Assembly (NCBI GenBank): GCA_039105265.1
Contig: JAPFFF010000006.1
Location: forward strand, 806,001-870,000
Reading direction: 5' to 3'
Length of the DNA: 64,000 nucleotides
From: Tritrichomonas musculus
Lineage: Eukaryota; Parabasalia; Tritrichomonadida; Tritrichomonadidae
The position numbers were made by a program, and so were the translations under genes. This document shows positions 23,121-33,954 of this stretch, in pieces (positions within the stretch are counted from its first letter, which is position 1; each line of letters begins with the position of its first letter). The notes under the pieces were generated by a model. That model worked only from the letters and a program-made list of their open reading frames with translations. It was not told the DNA's origin and ran no database searches.

Positions 23121-23402
23121 ATGGAAGAAGACACCGCATATTCGTTAGAGTTGACCACGCTATTTTATCGTTCGGACTACGTAAATACAGATCGATTTCC
23201 AAAGAAACTAGATATATTTTTAAAAGATCATCCATATTATAAATGGACAATACCAAAATTATTAGTTTTTTTAAACGAATTACGAGATTTTACCGTTTCA
23301 ATTCATCAAAAGACAGCAAAAAAAACTGAAACAAACAAAGTTTCGATATTTCACTTTCATCATATTAATAACAAGACAGCCATATTTCATTTAAAATTTT
23401 GA
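23121..23402 (+). CDS. Hypothetical 93-residue protein in the MULE
   Basis: The ATG lies 105 bp inside the left end of the MULE and the frame is uninterrupted for 93 codons. The first 60 residues (MEEDTAYSLELTTLFYRSDY, then KDHPYYKWTIPKLLVFLNEL) have ordinary globular composition. The tail is His/Asn/Lys-rich. There is no recognised domain. It could be the first exon-like piece of a decayed accessory gene of the element. Confidence 0.3.
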   Translation: MEEDTAYSLELTTLFYRSDYVNTDRFPKKLDIFLKDHPYYKWTIPKLLVFLNELRDFTVSIHQKTAKKTETNKVSIFHFHHINNKTAIFHLKF

Positions 23403-23516
23403 ATTATATATTCAATTAGAAAATATACTTGAAAAAAATATTCATAGAAATTCAAGAGTATAATTATAGCAAAATCATTAAATTATTAAAAAATAAATAA
23501 ATAATCCTCTACCAAT

Positions 23517-24265
23517 TCAAAAAACAGTTTTATCATATTCACTAAGTAATATATAAACTGCAAGTATCCCAGATGAATTATCCTTTCCTTTAGTTAATTT
23601 GATCGCACGGTATTCTTTAACTTCGAAAACATGTGTGTCATTAAATTCACACCAATACTTGCCACAATCAATCATGGATGTATAATGACCATTTTTAATA
23701 CTTTTTCCATGATGAACAATAGAAGCAAACAATTTGTATTTTTCCCCGTAAAAATCTAAATATCTATTTATTTTGAAAGAATAAAAGAAATATTTTTTTT
23801 GAAAATTGAAATTAAAAACATCTCTATTTTTATATGTTAAAACACTTTTTATTTCATCACTCAACTGATTGGAATTATTATTTAATATTTTTTAATTTCA
23901 ATTTTATTCAAAAACAAAATTTTGATCTTCGAAGAAATTTTTTCACTGTAAAGAGTTTCTTCTGGGCCTAGAAAAACAGACACCAGATTAGAAAAATCAA
24001 ATTCATTTCTGATTAAGCAATCTGACGTCTTCTTATTAACGATAAAGTATTTATTTTTTTCATCAAAAATGTTTTCGGGTAAAAAATGAGCGTCAACATT
24101 TTCAGCTTTGAATGTATTATACTAGCGCAAAGGATGGGAAGAAAATAAAAAGAAAAAAGTGAATTTATTGAATTCGGAAGATACATCTTCGGATATTGTT
24201 TCGATATAGTTCAATTTGCTATCCTGAATAGAAATTAATTTGAGCATTATTTCAATATCGTTCAT
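23517..24265 (-). pseudogene. Ubiquitin carboxyl-terminal hydrolase (USP) C-terminal relic
   Basis: The distal part (23517-23864, 115 residues) carries the USP histidine box: YKLFASIVHHGKSIKNGHYT is followed by KYWCEFNDTHVFEV and a closing AVYILLSEYD. This matches the GHY...W..F(D/N)D.V and final aY.L arrangement of USP family deubiquitinases. The proximal part (about 23895-24265) starts ATG AAC GAT at 24265 and contains AENVDAHFLPENIFDE. It is interrupted by an in-frame TAG near 24122, and at least one frame change separates it from the distal part. The catalytic Cys box is absent; the upstream side is cut by a nested inverted-repeat element. It is not functional as it stands. It lies wholly inside the MULE, opposite to the transposase, so capture of a host gene is likely. 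Confidence 0.65.
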
Positions 24266-24348
24266 AATAAAATTAAAGGATAAGATTAATTAGCAAAAAT
24301 TTTAAATTTAAAATTTTCTCACAAAAGTTTGAACGTTTTATTTTTATT

Positions 24349-24992
24349 TAAACTCAATTCGTAAATTTTCACGTCTGATAAGATTATTTTTTGATATATC
24401 TCAATTATAAAGCAATATAAAATTAATTTTTATTATAATTAGAATCTTAAAAATTAAAAAAATGTTATATTTTTTTTATTTAATAAGATATCATTATTTT
24501 AAATTGAATGAAACGCGAAAATTAAAAAACTAAGTTTATATTTTATTTTTTTTTAAATTAAATATTAAAAGATTAATAATAATATTATAAAAAAAAAGAA
24601 TAGAAATAATAAATCAATTGAAAAATCAATTGAAAAATAGAACAAAAAAAAACTAATAAAAAAGTTGCACCGTTTTTTTTCAATTAAACAAAAATAAACT
24701 TATAGTTTTTTAATTTTCACGTTTCATTCAATTTAAAACCATAATATCTTATTAAATAAACATTTATATATAATCGAATACATATTATAATATATAAATT
24801 ATATTTATAATAATTAAATAAACATTTATAATATATAAATACATATTATAATCAAAAATATTTTTGATTATTCGAATACATATTATAATATATAAATTAT
24901 ATTTATAATATAGTTAATTTCATAATATTTTTTAATTGAGATATATTGAAAAAATAATACTATCAGACGTGAAAATTTCCGAATTGAGTTTA
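24349..24992. mobile_element. Nested inverted-repeat element
   Basis: Arms of about 60-90 bp begin TAAACTCAATTCGTAAATTT at 24349 and end GGAAATTTTCACGTCTGA-type sequence in inverted order at 24992. A second pair of inverted arms lies inside (about 24478-24540 and 24700-24757, sharing TTAAATTGAATGAAACG). There is no coding capacity. A fragment of the same left arm stands alone at 27831-27978. Confidence 0.6.
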
Positions 24993-25157
24993 GTGTTTTG
25001 AATACTTTATTATACATCTTAAAACACAAATTTCTCATTATAGCAAAATTTTTTAATAATATGTTTAGTTGCTAAAATAATATATATTATATGCTGGATT
25101 AAATATTAAAATATATCCAAACTTTGGGAAAATCGTTCAACAATTGTATTATATATT

Positions 25158-26914
25158 ATGGATAAAGAATATTATATATTCATACGTATAAAAGAGGACG
25201 AAATTCAGGTTCAAATGTCAACAGAGTTTATTAAAAAAGACTGGCTTCAAGAAGAAAAAAGTTTTGTATCTTATGTTGGATCAGATAATAAAATACTATT
25301 TAATCCAAAAGTTCAAAATCATATTCACTTTTTCAAAGTATTTTCAAATATATCAGAAAGTTCTAAATATTTTATAAACAACTCATTTTTATTATATTTT
25401 TCAAAATACAATTTTTCTCAAATTTTGCACTTTTTTGCAAAGAAACATTATTATATTGGTTATCCTCTTAATGATGATTATTACACATTGCACCAATATA
25501 TTCAACATTTTTATATTCTTAATAAAAAAAAATTAAATTCTTTTGACGAATTAAAATCTACAGGTATAAAAGGATGTTTATATCTAAGATTACAAGAAAA
25601 AGTGACAAAAAAAAGATTACCAGAGTATGTGTGCAATGGCAAAGTTTACTACATTATTGGAGGAGTTTTTATTATGCCTCATTCAAAAAGTTTGCTTTTG
25701 GATAAAAATATTAAAATTGAGGGCTTTTTAATCGACACCACTTGGCGGATAATGAACTTTTTCGTTACATCAATTATTACCGCCTGTGTTTCAAATTCAA
25801 GTCTACCAATTGGTTTTGGTTTCGGGAACGGAGAAACCAAAGATTTATATAATTTTTTATTAAGTTCTATTGAAAAAGAGACAGATTTCAGTTTTAAAAA
25901 AAAGTTTTTGAATCAGATCAGGGGACAGCCCTTCGCTCAGTTTGTAAAACATACGAAGCCATTCACCTCAAATGTCTTCGTCACCTTTTAGCTAGTTTGA
26001 AATGGTCCCCCTATTCATATGAAGTGGAAATTCTTATAAAAGCAGCTTCAGCATTTGAATTGAATAATGCTTTTGAAACTTTTTCTGAGAAATTTGACCA
26101 GATAACAATTGAAACCCCAAGTGAAATAAAAAAAATAAATGCTGCTCTAAAAAAGGTTGGTTTATTATTTAAAGAAAAGAAAATAATTATAAATGATTAC
26201 GATCGTTGGGAGGAGGTTTCGATGTTTTGTAGAACAAAGTATAAAATGCCTTCGACTACGAACAGCCTCGAGGCCACACATGGTCATTTGAATAGAAAAG
26301 TGCCTCGAAATAATCAATTTTTCACATCACTTTTCAGAATTCATAGTGATCTCACAAAAAAGTATACAAATTTTAACGATAGAATTAAGCACAATTATAA
26401 TCACTTACAAACAAAAACAATGAATAAAATGTTAACAACAGATAAATCTGAAATGAAAAAGATGATTTTGTTTTACGATACCAATGAAAACAACTGCCAA
26501 TGTAATGAAAATAAGCTTGAAAGTGAAATATATGGAGTAAATATACCTTGCAGACATAGATTGTCATTAGGCGTTCAATTTCCACGAATTCAATTTAACA
26601 ATATTGATTTAGAATTCCAATATGATCAATTAATAATTAAGGAAGAATTTGTTAAAGCAGAAGGAGAGACTCAGGACGATAACGACCAATTAAGTTTTGA
26701 AAAAAAGTGTGCTGTTCTTCAAATTAAACAATTCAGTCGATACAAAAAAGAAAAACAAATAAAAGAGTATGTTGATTCCAAAATTAAAAGGATTGAAGAT
26801 AGAGATGGATTTTACATTCAAAACCAAGAAGTTTCTGTCATTCAGTTAGTCGAAAAGGGTATAATCTATTTCAGAGAGTTAAAACAACAGAATAACAAAC
26901 AAGATAATAAATAA
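25158..26914 (+). pseudogene. MULE transposase split by one frameshift
   Basis: This Mutator-like transposase has three recognisable catalytic regions. D193 lies in EGFLIDTTWRIMNFF (first frame, 25158-25991). The second Asp is in DQGTALRSVC at about 25916, read in the other frame. The Glu is in TTNSLEATHGHLNRKV (second frame, to 26914). The second frame is continuous from just before 25916 through HLLASLKWSP to the stop, so a single one-base shift near 25900-25916 separates the two halves. The remainder is intact, and a CQC..PCRH-type cysteine/histidine cluster lies in the second half. The first ATG at 25158 follows TATTATATATT. The stop AATAAATTT contains UAAA. The damage looks recent. Confidence 0.8.
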
Positions 26915-27522
26915 ATTTTTTGTTTTTTATTAATTTTATTTATTTTTCCTTTTATAATTTCAATTATTATTTTGAATACATTTTAATCGTCATGGTCTCA
27001 CGTTTAAAAATTATAAAAACAAATCTTGGTTCAGCTTTACCAGAACTATATGCAATGGTAACTATATGCCATGTTGATGATACATTATTGCAACGGTAAC
27101 TCACAGCAATCATTTTTTTTTTCCTCAATCAAAAATAATACATATCAGAATAGAATTTTCAGAGAATACAATGCGCAGGACATATAAATATAATCAAAGA
27201 CTTCTGATTTAATAAATAGCTGATATTAATTTAATGCTGGTGCCAGAAATCAGATGGTGATATCCTTTTAATATAAATTATTAGTAATTTGCATAGTATA
27301 TACCTACAAATATGATTCTCTCATGTAATTAAGTATGTTATTCGTTTATTTTTTTTAATAAAACAAAATCCATAATGCATTTTATTTCTTTTTATTCTCT
27401 TTATTTTACGCTTTTAACTTTTTGAAAGGTTTTTCTCGGGAAAGTGCAAGTAAATTAGATAGACAAACTTTTTCAGAATAAAATCTCGGAAAAGTGCAAG
27501 TAAAAATGTCTATCAAAAAAGA

Positions 27523-28370
27523 CGTTAAAAACACTTCATTGGAATACCTCTTGATCAACAGAAAAAACATCATCAAAGTTTAATACATGTCTAATATTGT
27601 TTTATCATATTATTAACATATTTAAAAATAGTATGAAAGTGCTTAATTCAAATCTCATAAAATGCATAATGAGAAAAAAATGTTTTTTTAAGAAAAAATC
27701 CATTTTAAGATGAATGAGTCGACAAAAGTTTTTAGTTTTTTTATATGTTCTTCATTTTTTATTTATTAGAAAATAAAATAAAAAAAGGCCATGTTTTTCG
27801 AGTGGATTTGGAGATCTTACCTTTTTAAACTCAATTCGGAAATTTTCACGTCCGATAGGATTATTTTTCGATATATCTATTACAAAATTAATTTTATTAT
27901 AAATATAATTTATATATTAAAATATATATTTGGTAAATCAAAAATAAAATAAATAAATGTTTATTTAATAAGATACCTTCTTATCACATAATTTCGCACA
28001 AGGGTAATTTTATAAAGGATAATTTATATAGAAAAAAGAAAGTTTATTTTTATATTATTTCAAGAAAATGATTTATTTATTCTTATAAATGAGTTCATTA
28101 TAATCTTTGAAAAAAGGTGTGCTTTCATAAATGAGTTCATTATAATCTTTAATTAATTCTCTCAGAAATATTAAGAAACTTTTTTTTCAATTGGTTATGA
28201 ACCCTTAAAAGACTTTGATAAAACGTATTTTTTCTGAGAGTCCGTTTATTTAGGTAATCATGCATAGACTCAAGTGTGATAGTTGTAGTCTATTAAGAAA
28301 CTTTTTTATTCAATTTATTCTATATCAGAAATCAAAAAGTGTCAGTAATACAAGTTATTGAGAAAGGGAG
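27523..28370. other. Spacer with an element-arm fragment and short repeats
   Basis: No gene. It holds the solo arm at 27831-27978, the segment CACATAATTTCGCACAAGGG at about 27987 that recurs at about 29049, and a duplicated ATGAGTTCATTATAATCTTT (about 28089 and 28133). Confidence 0.5.
27831..27978. repeat. Solo arm of the 24349-24992 inverted-repeat family
   Basis: TAAACTCAATTCGGAAATTT at 27831 and about 148 bp following match the left arm of the element at 24349, up to TTTATTTAATAAGATA. No inverted partner was found nearby. Confidence 0.6.
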
Positions 28371-28769
28371 AATCGTATTTTTCTACGCCACTTTTTGAAA
28401 ACTTTTAAACTTTTTGAATACTTTTTTATACTTTTTAATTCAATTTTTAGTCAAAAATACATAATTATATAGTTCAAATAGCTTTCCGATTCATCCAGCA
28501 ATTAAAGGAACCAGATTCGGCTTCGTGCAGCCCCATGGTGATCACTGGTGCGTATATCCCCGAAAAATTATGTAAAAATAAACAAATTTATATCAAAAAA
28601 AGTAAATAGTTTTAAATTTAAGTTAAAATAAAATTTTTACGATTTTTTTGGTTAAATTTCTTAACATAGTAACTCAAATTTCACCTTAAGATGGCGGTTT
28701 CTTACTTTCCATGAGTAGCTACTCATGGATAGAAAAACCATTCAAAAAGTGGCGTAGAAAAAAACGATT
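28371..28769. repeat. MITE with a GC-rich core (399 bp)
   Basis: About 30-bp inverted ends share TTTCTACGCCACTTTTTGAA (28379-28399; inverted at 28742-28762), each with AATCGT outside. Most of the interior is AT-rich. About 90 bp at 28485-28575 is markedly GC-rich (for example GGCTTCGTGCAGCCCCATGG) and unlike anything around it. It is not an obvious tRNA or snRNA. Confidence 0.7.
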
Positions 28770-29708
28770 GTCCTTGAGAAAGGTATATATAGACCTCGCC
28801 ATTGTCTCAATTTATTCAATTTTTTTTCTGAAAATTAATTTAAAATAGTAATCCTGATTCTATGAGTTTATAAAATTTTAGAATGCTCAAAATTTCATTC
28901 TCCACTTTATTGAGTACTTTTTTCAAAGGTAATAAAGTAATTATTCCATGAGTTTTCTGGAAAAAAAAATAATATGAGTTTATTTTTGGTTCAATAATTA
29001 AACTTCTTTGGTTATTATTTATTAATAATTTTCTAAATACCCTCTTCCCACATAATTTCGCACAAGGGTAATTTATATAGAAAAAAGAACGTTTATTTTT
29101 ATAATCTTCGAAGATGACTGCTTATTACAGATTGTTTTTAAGCTTGTGACATATAAACAAAGTTTGTTGATACGCTCTTATTAAAGAATGATTAAACGAA
29201 TTCTCGTCGAATTTCGTTAACCTCGATTTTTCAAAAATTCAATTATCTCATCATCTTTTAACTTTCAATACTCAATATCTTTATATTGTATTTACAATCA
29301 AAAAACTAATTTATTACTTCACTAAATGCGTTTTCAACTCTTTTATGCGAAATTTGAATAACAAATATCATCAGCAAAAAACAACTTTTTATCACCGAAT
29401 TACGGGATTTATATTCATTATAGGAAGATAAATCGATTTATAACCACAAATTTGGTTAAGCACAAAATTGTAACTAATTATTCATATGCAATTTCAACTT
29501 TCTGACCCAAGATAAAAATTTTTTGCGCTATATTTTTCGGAATATGTTTAATATCTATATGAAATAATACTTATATGCTTCATATGCGATACGTTAAATT
29601 ACGATTAATCTCTTTTTACTTTTTGATGAAAAATGCGTATGAATATTACAAAATGCAGAAAATCATTTGAAAAGCTTATTTATACAAGAATTTTGATAAT
29701 TCTGGAAG
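28770..29708. other. AT-rich spacer
   Basis: No gene. It carries the second copy of CACATAATTTCGCACAAGGG (about 29049) followed by GTAATTTATATAGAAAAAAG. This forms a direct repeat with 27987 about 1.06 kb upstream. Confidence 0.45.
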
Positions 29709-30480
29709 TTTGAAGCCAGGGATGGTAAAAGAGTAACTCGAGTAAACTCGGGTAAATAAACGGTTTCTACTCGAAATTTACTCGGGAAAATGTTCGAGTA
29801 AACCGTCTACTCGAGAGTGAAATTATTTAATTCACATTTCATCATTTTCGAGTATTTTCTGTCAATTACTCTGAGTAAAATTGATTATTTAATAATAAAG
29901 TATTTTTGTATAAAATAAAAAGCTTATTTATCTTATTTAAAATATTTTTATTTCTTATCTACTTTTGGTTATTTAAGGGGGACCTTTCTGAGGAAAACGA
30001 TCAAGGTCAAATATAATCTAGTAAGGTTAATTTTTATTTTAATTAAAAAGTCTTCAATATACTGTTTTTTCCAACTCTACTTAGCAGAAAAGACAAATGA
30101 TTGATAAAGAATCAATGAGTGAACCATCTAAGTTCATATGTAATAGTTTTTATCGAGTTATGGTTTCGATAACGAGTAACATTTGATTATCAGAAATCTC
30201 CAAATGATTTCTGATAATTTTCAGCGAGAGATTATCAAATTAGCTACTTTACAGTAATTTTCAACCAAATTTTGGCATTTCTTCCAATCATCAAAAATTC
30301 GATATTGATATAATACTACTAAAAATAAACCAATATAATATTAAACCATTAAAAATAAAACAAAAGTACATATTATTTAATATTTTTAATTTAATAAACA
30401 AATTTAACAGGAAAATAAAAAAAATATTTTAAATGATTTGTAAAACAGAAATTTATTAATTTGCCTCAAATTAATTTATT

Positions 30481-31809
30481 TTAATTGAAACTAAGTTTTT
30501 TTGCATTGGGTTTGTAGCCGTTTGCTTTCTTGTTTTGATTAATCTTTTTACTTAATTTAGCATTTCTTTCTTTTCTTCTACTTTCTTTAAAAGGTTCTGT
30601 TCTTTTTTTTTCGTTCTTTTTTTTCTGAGACTGTTTTCTAGAATTTATAAATTGATTAATTGAATTTTTTTTATCAATATTTAGTTTTTCCATTAGTTTA
30701 TTAGTCCAATTTTCATCATTCCACTCTAAAACTGCTTCTGATAATCTTAATTCTATTGAGGTGGAATACTTAATATTTTTAGATAAAAATTTCGTTTTAA
30801 GCCGGTTAAAACACTCGTTATTTTGAGTGTTATAATTCGGATTTATTTTCTGTGCATAATGATCGTTTTCTTTTAAAAATTTATTTAATTTTTCTTTAAA
30901 ATATGTTTTATTTGATCCGGAATATAATCTTAATTTTGTGTTATTATTATGAATACAATGAGAATGGTTTCCAGTGTAGTGTTCAGGCATATGATAATAT
31001 AAATCAATTCTTTTTTGTGTAGAGATTGAATTATTTCTGAATAAACTATTCAAATAACGGTTCATGCTTTCAATAAGTCCATTGAAAGGTTTTCCCTCTC
31101 TTTTATTGAATTTTTCAAGATTTTTTTTTAAAGATTTTAAGGCATGGCCTACATCTAATATTTCAATTATCTTCCAACCAGAGTTATTTATTATATTTCT
31201 GGTAACTCCGTCATTATCGTGAATGTAATATTTAAATTTTTGAGAATGTTTCCATCGTTCAACCAGTTTTTCAATAGAAACTTTTTCTAAGTTTCTGGAG
31301 CATTCATTTGTATTTCCATGTACAAATTGCTTTGGAGTTGTAGATATCTCAAAGTCTATGATCTTTCTTGTTTTTATATCTATAAAAGTAACAATACATG
31401 CAGTGCCATGGCGCCGGTGATCCCATGCCCCGTCAATTGATATAATTGTATCATTCTCAATTTTTTCTGAAAAATTTTTTGCTGATTCTTTTGCCATTTG
31501 TATAATTATTGGTGATATTTGATTTTGATATTTATAAAAAGTTTTTTCTGAACAAACTTCAATTCCATTAAAATTGAATACATTTCTGGCAATTTGATAA
31601 GAAAGGCCAAAAATTAATATCGAAATTGTGAATGTCATATCATTATCTATTGAATAATGATTATTTGTTTGTGTTAACTGATCACTTTTTGAAATATTTA
31701 TCAATTTTTGTCTTGAATTATCTAGAATTTGAGTTCCTACACTTTTATAATAAATCATCTTTCTTCCATTGTTCTTTGAATTTTTTGCTGTATTTTTTGG
31801 TCTCGGCAT
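30481..31809 (-). CDS. Kolobok-like DDE transposase
   Basis: Counting from the ATG at 31809 (442 residues), the core shows a first Asp (126) in IISIDGAWDHRRHG and a second acidic site (198-200) in YYIHDNDGVTRNI, followed by a conserved GHALKS. A His-His-Cys stretch lies at about 282-285 (GNHSHC). The likely Glu (332) is in TQNNECFNRLK. This order, with the GNHSHC insertion between Asp and Glu, resembles Kolobok-type transposases, and the TTAA duplication around the element agrees. The C-terminus is strongly basic (nuclear targeting or DNA contact). The ATG is preceded by TCATTTCTCTTGA, an 11 of 13 match to the trichomonad Inr. The frame is intact and the stop reads TAAAAT. It is possibly functional. 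Confidence 0.75.
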   Translation of the reverse strand: MPRPKNTAKNSKNNGRKMIYYKSVGTQILDNSRQKLINISKSDQLTQTNNHYSIDNDMTFTISILIFGLSYQIARNVFNFNGIEVCSEKTFYKYQNQISPIIIQMAKESAKNFSEKIENDTIISIDGAWDHRRHGTACIVTFIDIKTRKIIDFEISTTPKQFVHGNTNECSRNLEKVSIEKLVERWKHSQKFKYYIHDNDGVTRNIINNSGWKIIEILDVGHALKSLKKNLEKFNKREGKPFNGLIESMNRYLNSLFRNNSISTQKRIDLYYHMPEHYTGNHSHCIHNNNTKLRLYSGSNKTYFKEKLNKFLKENDHYAQKINPNYNTQNNECFNRLKTKFLSKNIKYSTSIELRLSEAVLEWNDENWTNKLMEKLNIDKKNSINQFINSRKQSQKKKNEKKRTEPFKESRRKERNAKLSKKINQNKKANGYKPNAKKLSFN

Positions 31810-31821
31810 CAAGAGAAATGA
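31809..31821 (-). promoter_or_regulatory. Inr-like element of the Kolobok-like transposase
   Basis: On the minus strand TCATTTCTCTTGA matches TCAYTWYTCATTA at 11 of 13 positions and overlaps the A of the ATG. A second TCATTTCATTTCT begins five bases upstream. Confidence 0.55.
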
Positions 31822-33076
31822 AATGAAATTTCAATTTAAATAAATAATTATTTTCCAAACTTTTTCAAAACTTTTTGATGGCATAAAATAAATAAAAAAT
31901 AAAAACTTCTCAATTATATTAGATAGCCTTATCTTTTTAGAAATTATAATATAATAATCTTTTATATTTTTATAACCAGAAATTTTAATTATTGCTATTA
32001 TATATAAATATGATTTATATTTATAGATTAATTATTACCATTCATATTTTAATTTAAAAGATACAAATTGAAGAATATAATTTATATAATATGGGATTTT
32101 GATAAACATTTTAATGCAATCATATTATTGTATCATACACAAATTTATGAAATTTGATTTATAAAAAATCATTGATAATTATGCTACTATCATATTATTA
32201 TTATAAGATAATAATTATAATATTTTTAAGTTTTTATTTAACCTTTAATCACACATTCGGAAAAAAATAAAAGAATCATTTATACTATTTGTATAAAAAT
32301 GTGCATAAAAAGCATTAATTCCCTTTAAAAATAATATTATTATATATAATAAATGCATTTATCTATTAATATAATGTTTTAAATGTTTATATGTTAATTT
32401 GTATTCTATAATTATATTTTATATTATTGTTTCATTCTATTTTAAAGGTAATTATATTATAAATATAATTATATATCTCTTAAATATTAAAAAAAGATAT
32501 TTTTATGTGCATTTCCAAATAATCAAATTAGGAATTAAATTCAAAAAAAGAATTCTTCATAAGTTTATTTAATATTTATATGTATACAATGATATATTAT
32601 TTAAATCAATCATTGGATATCTTTTACTATATTTTGAAATCACAAATTTGCCACATATATTATTTTTTTTGGAAAACATATCCAATTTTAATTTGAAATA
32701 ACTCAATGCTCACTAATAATCCTGCAACATTTTTATATAAAATATAATTAATGCATGTTTGTTTAAAGTTTCTGGGTCTTAAATCTAGAAAAAAATGATT
32801 TGTTAATATTTTTTTTATGATAGTTAAGAAAAATGCACAATTTTTTTGCAATTATCGCTTATTTAAAAGAAGATTCAGAATTATTTTGATATTTAGAGAC
32901 CCACAAATTTTAAGTTATTCGTAATATATTTTAATGCTCCAAAAAAGAAATGGCTAGCTAACACTTATATTTAGTTATTTCATTTTTAAAATTCAATGCA
33001 TTTTTCAAAGGAAACGATCATACGAAATTTAAATATTGATCGGTAAAGAAAAATAGTAAACGGGTAAAGGTCCCCC

Positions 33077-33954
33077 TTAAATAAATCAAAATAATTTATG
33101 TTCAAATGTAAATATATATGTTTTAATGAAATTTTGTGTCATATACAATCATTTTATTCATAAATTTAATAAACCAAAGTAAAGTTTGTAAAAAGATTGC
33201 TTTAATTCAATTTGGAATAAAATTTATTGTAATTAAGAATACCATCAATAAGTAATTAAAATCTTTTTTTTTTTAGTATTTATCATTTGTATAGTAAATA
33301 AATAAAAAAGCTTTTGAAATGTATTTTTTGCGCCAAAACAAATGATAATTATCTAATCATTTTGAGTAATATGAAAAAAAATCTTTCGGTAACATCTATT
33401 ATTTTTTAATATTATATTTAAGTCCTAATTTTTTATTATAAATCTTATATTCAACGTTGAATAAAAAAATTTTTACGAGAAAATGCTCAATTATTTAAAG
33501 AAATATTAATAACTTGCAGTGAAGGTGAAAATATATCAATAATTTCGCTAATCGTGTGTCTCATAGAAAAATATTCTAGTTTTGATTTTTTACCAGATAT
33601 AATTGATTACTGCAAACAAAGAAAAAGAGATAATGAATAATTCTTACATGAGGAAAAAAAAGAGTAGTAATTTAAATAATGAATAAAATAAATTAATAAA
33701 CATATATTTTCACTTTAAAGAATATTCTAAAAACTATTTTTATTAAAAAAAAAAAAAAAAAATGGGAGTCGAACCAGTGATTACGAGTAAACTCGAGTAA
33801 ATAAGTTATAATTGAATAGCATGAGTAAAGACGAGTAAAAATAAATTTAAAAACGGTTTTTTTACTCGAATTTACTCGAGTAATATAGAGTACGAGGCTT
33901 ACTCGAGTAAGAAAAATATTCGAGTAGCCTTTCTTTACTCGTACTCGATTTCCA
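33077..33954. repeat. Distal part of the hAT-type MITE, with tRNA B-box-like motif
   Basis: This continues the MITE to the Mutator-like insertion. It is collinear, inverted, with 55350-55830. It includes GGAGTCGAACC (33765-33775), the complement of a tRNA B box GGTTCGACTCC, next to an A-tract at 33747-33762, and many ACTCGAGTAA units. Confidence 0.7.

Larger units (their letters stand above)
23016..27514. mobile_element. MULE transposon carrying a ubiquitin-protease relic
   Basis: The ends are about 40-bp inverted repeats, GATAGACTTAGAAATTTGCA at 23016 and TGCAAGTAAAAATGTCTATC ending at 27514, sharing GCACTTTTCCGAGATTTT inside. AAAAAAGA flanks both sides (23008-23015 and 27515-27522), an 8-bp duplication. 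It holds a small open frame, a minus-strand ubiquitin-specific protease relic, a nested inverted-repeat element and a split MULE transposase. Next to the right end a second GGAAAGTGCAAGTAAA block (about 27439) suggests a duplicated terminus. A short relative of the same ends is the 215-bp MITE at 51715-51929, which also has an 8-bp duplication. Confidence 0.75.
29977..33076. mobile_element. Kolobok-like transposon with TTAA target duplication
   Basis: Ends are GGGGGACCTTT (29977) and AAAGGTCCCCC (33076), flanked by TTAA at 29973-29976 and 33077-33080. Removing it restores a sequence continuous with the hAT-type MITE at 55342, which has a single TTTAAATAA at this point, so the borders are exact. 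It encodes one minus-strand transposase. About 1.25 kb upstream of that gene is AT-rich without a supported frame. Confidence 0.9.

Noticed and set aside
28485-28575. tRNA or snRNA gene
   Set aside because: No proper A and B boxes, no cloverleaf and no U6-like core could be found by eye. Reported only as a GC-rich core.
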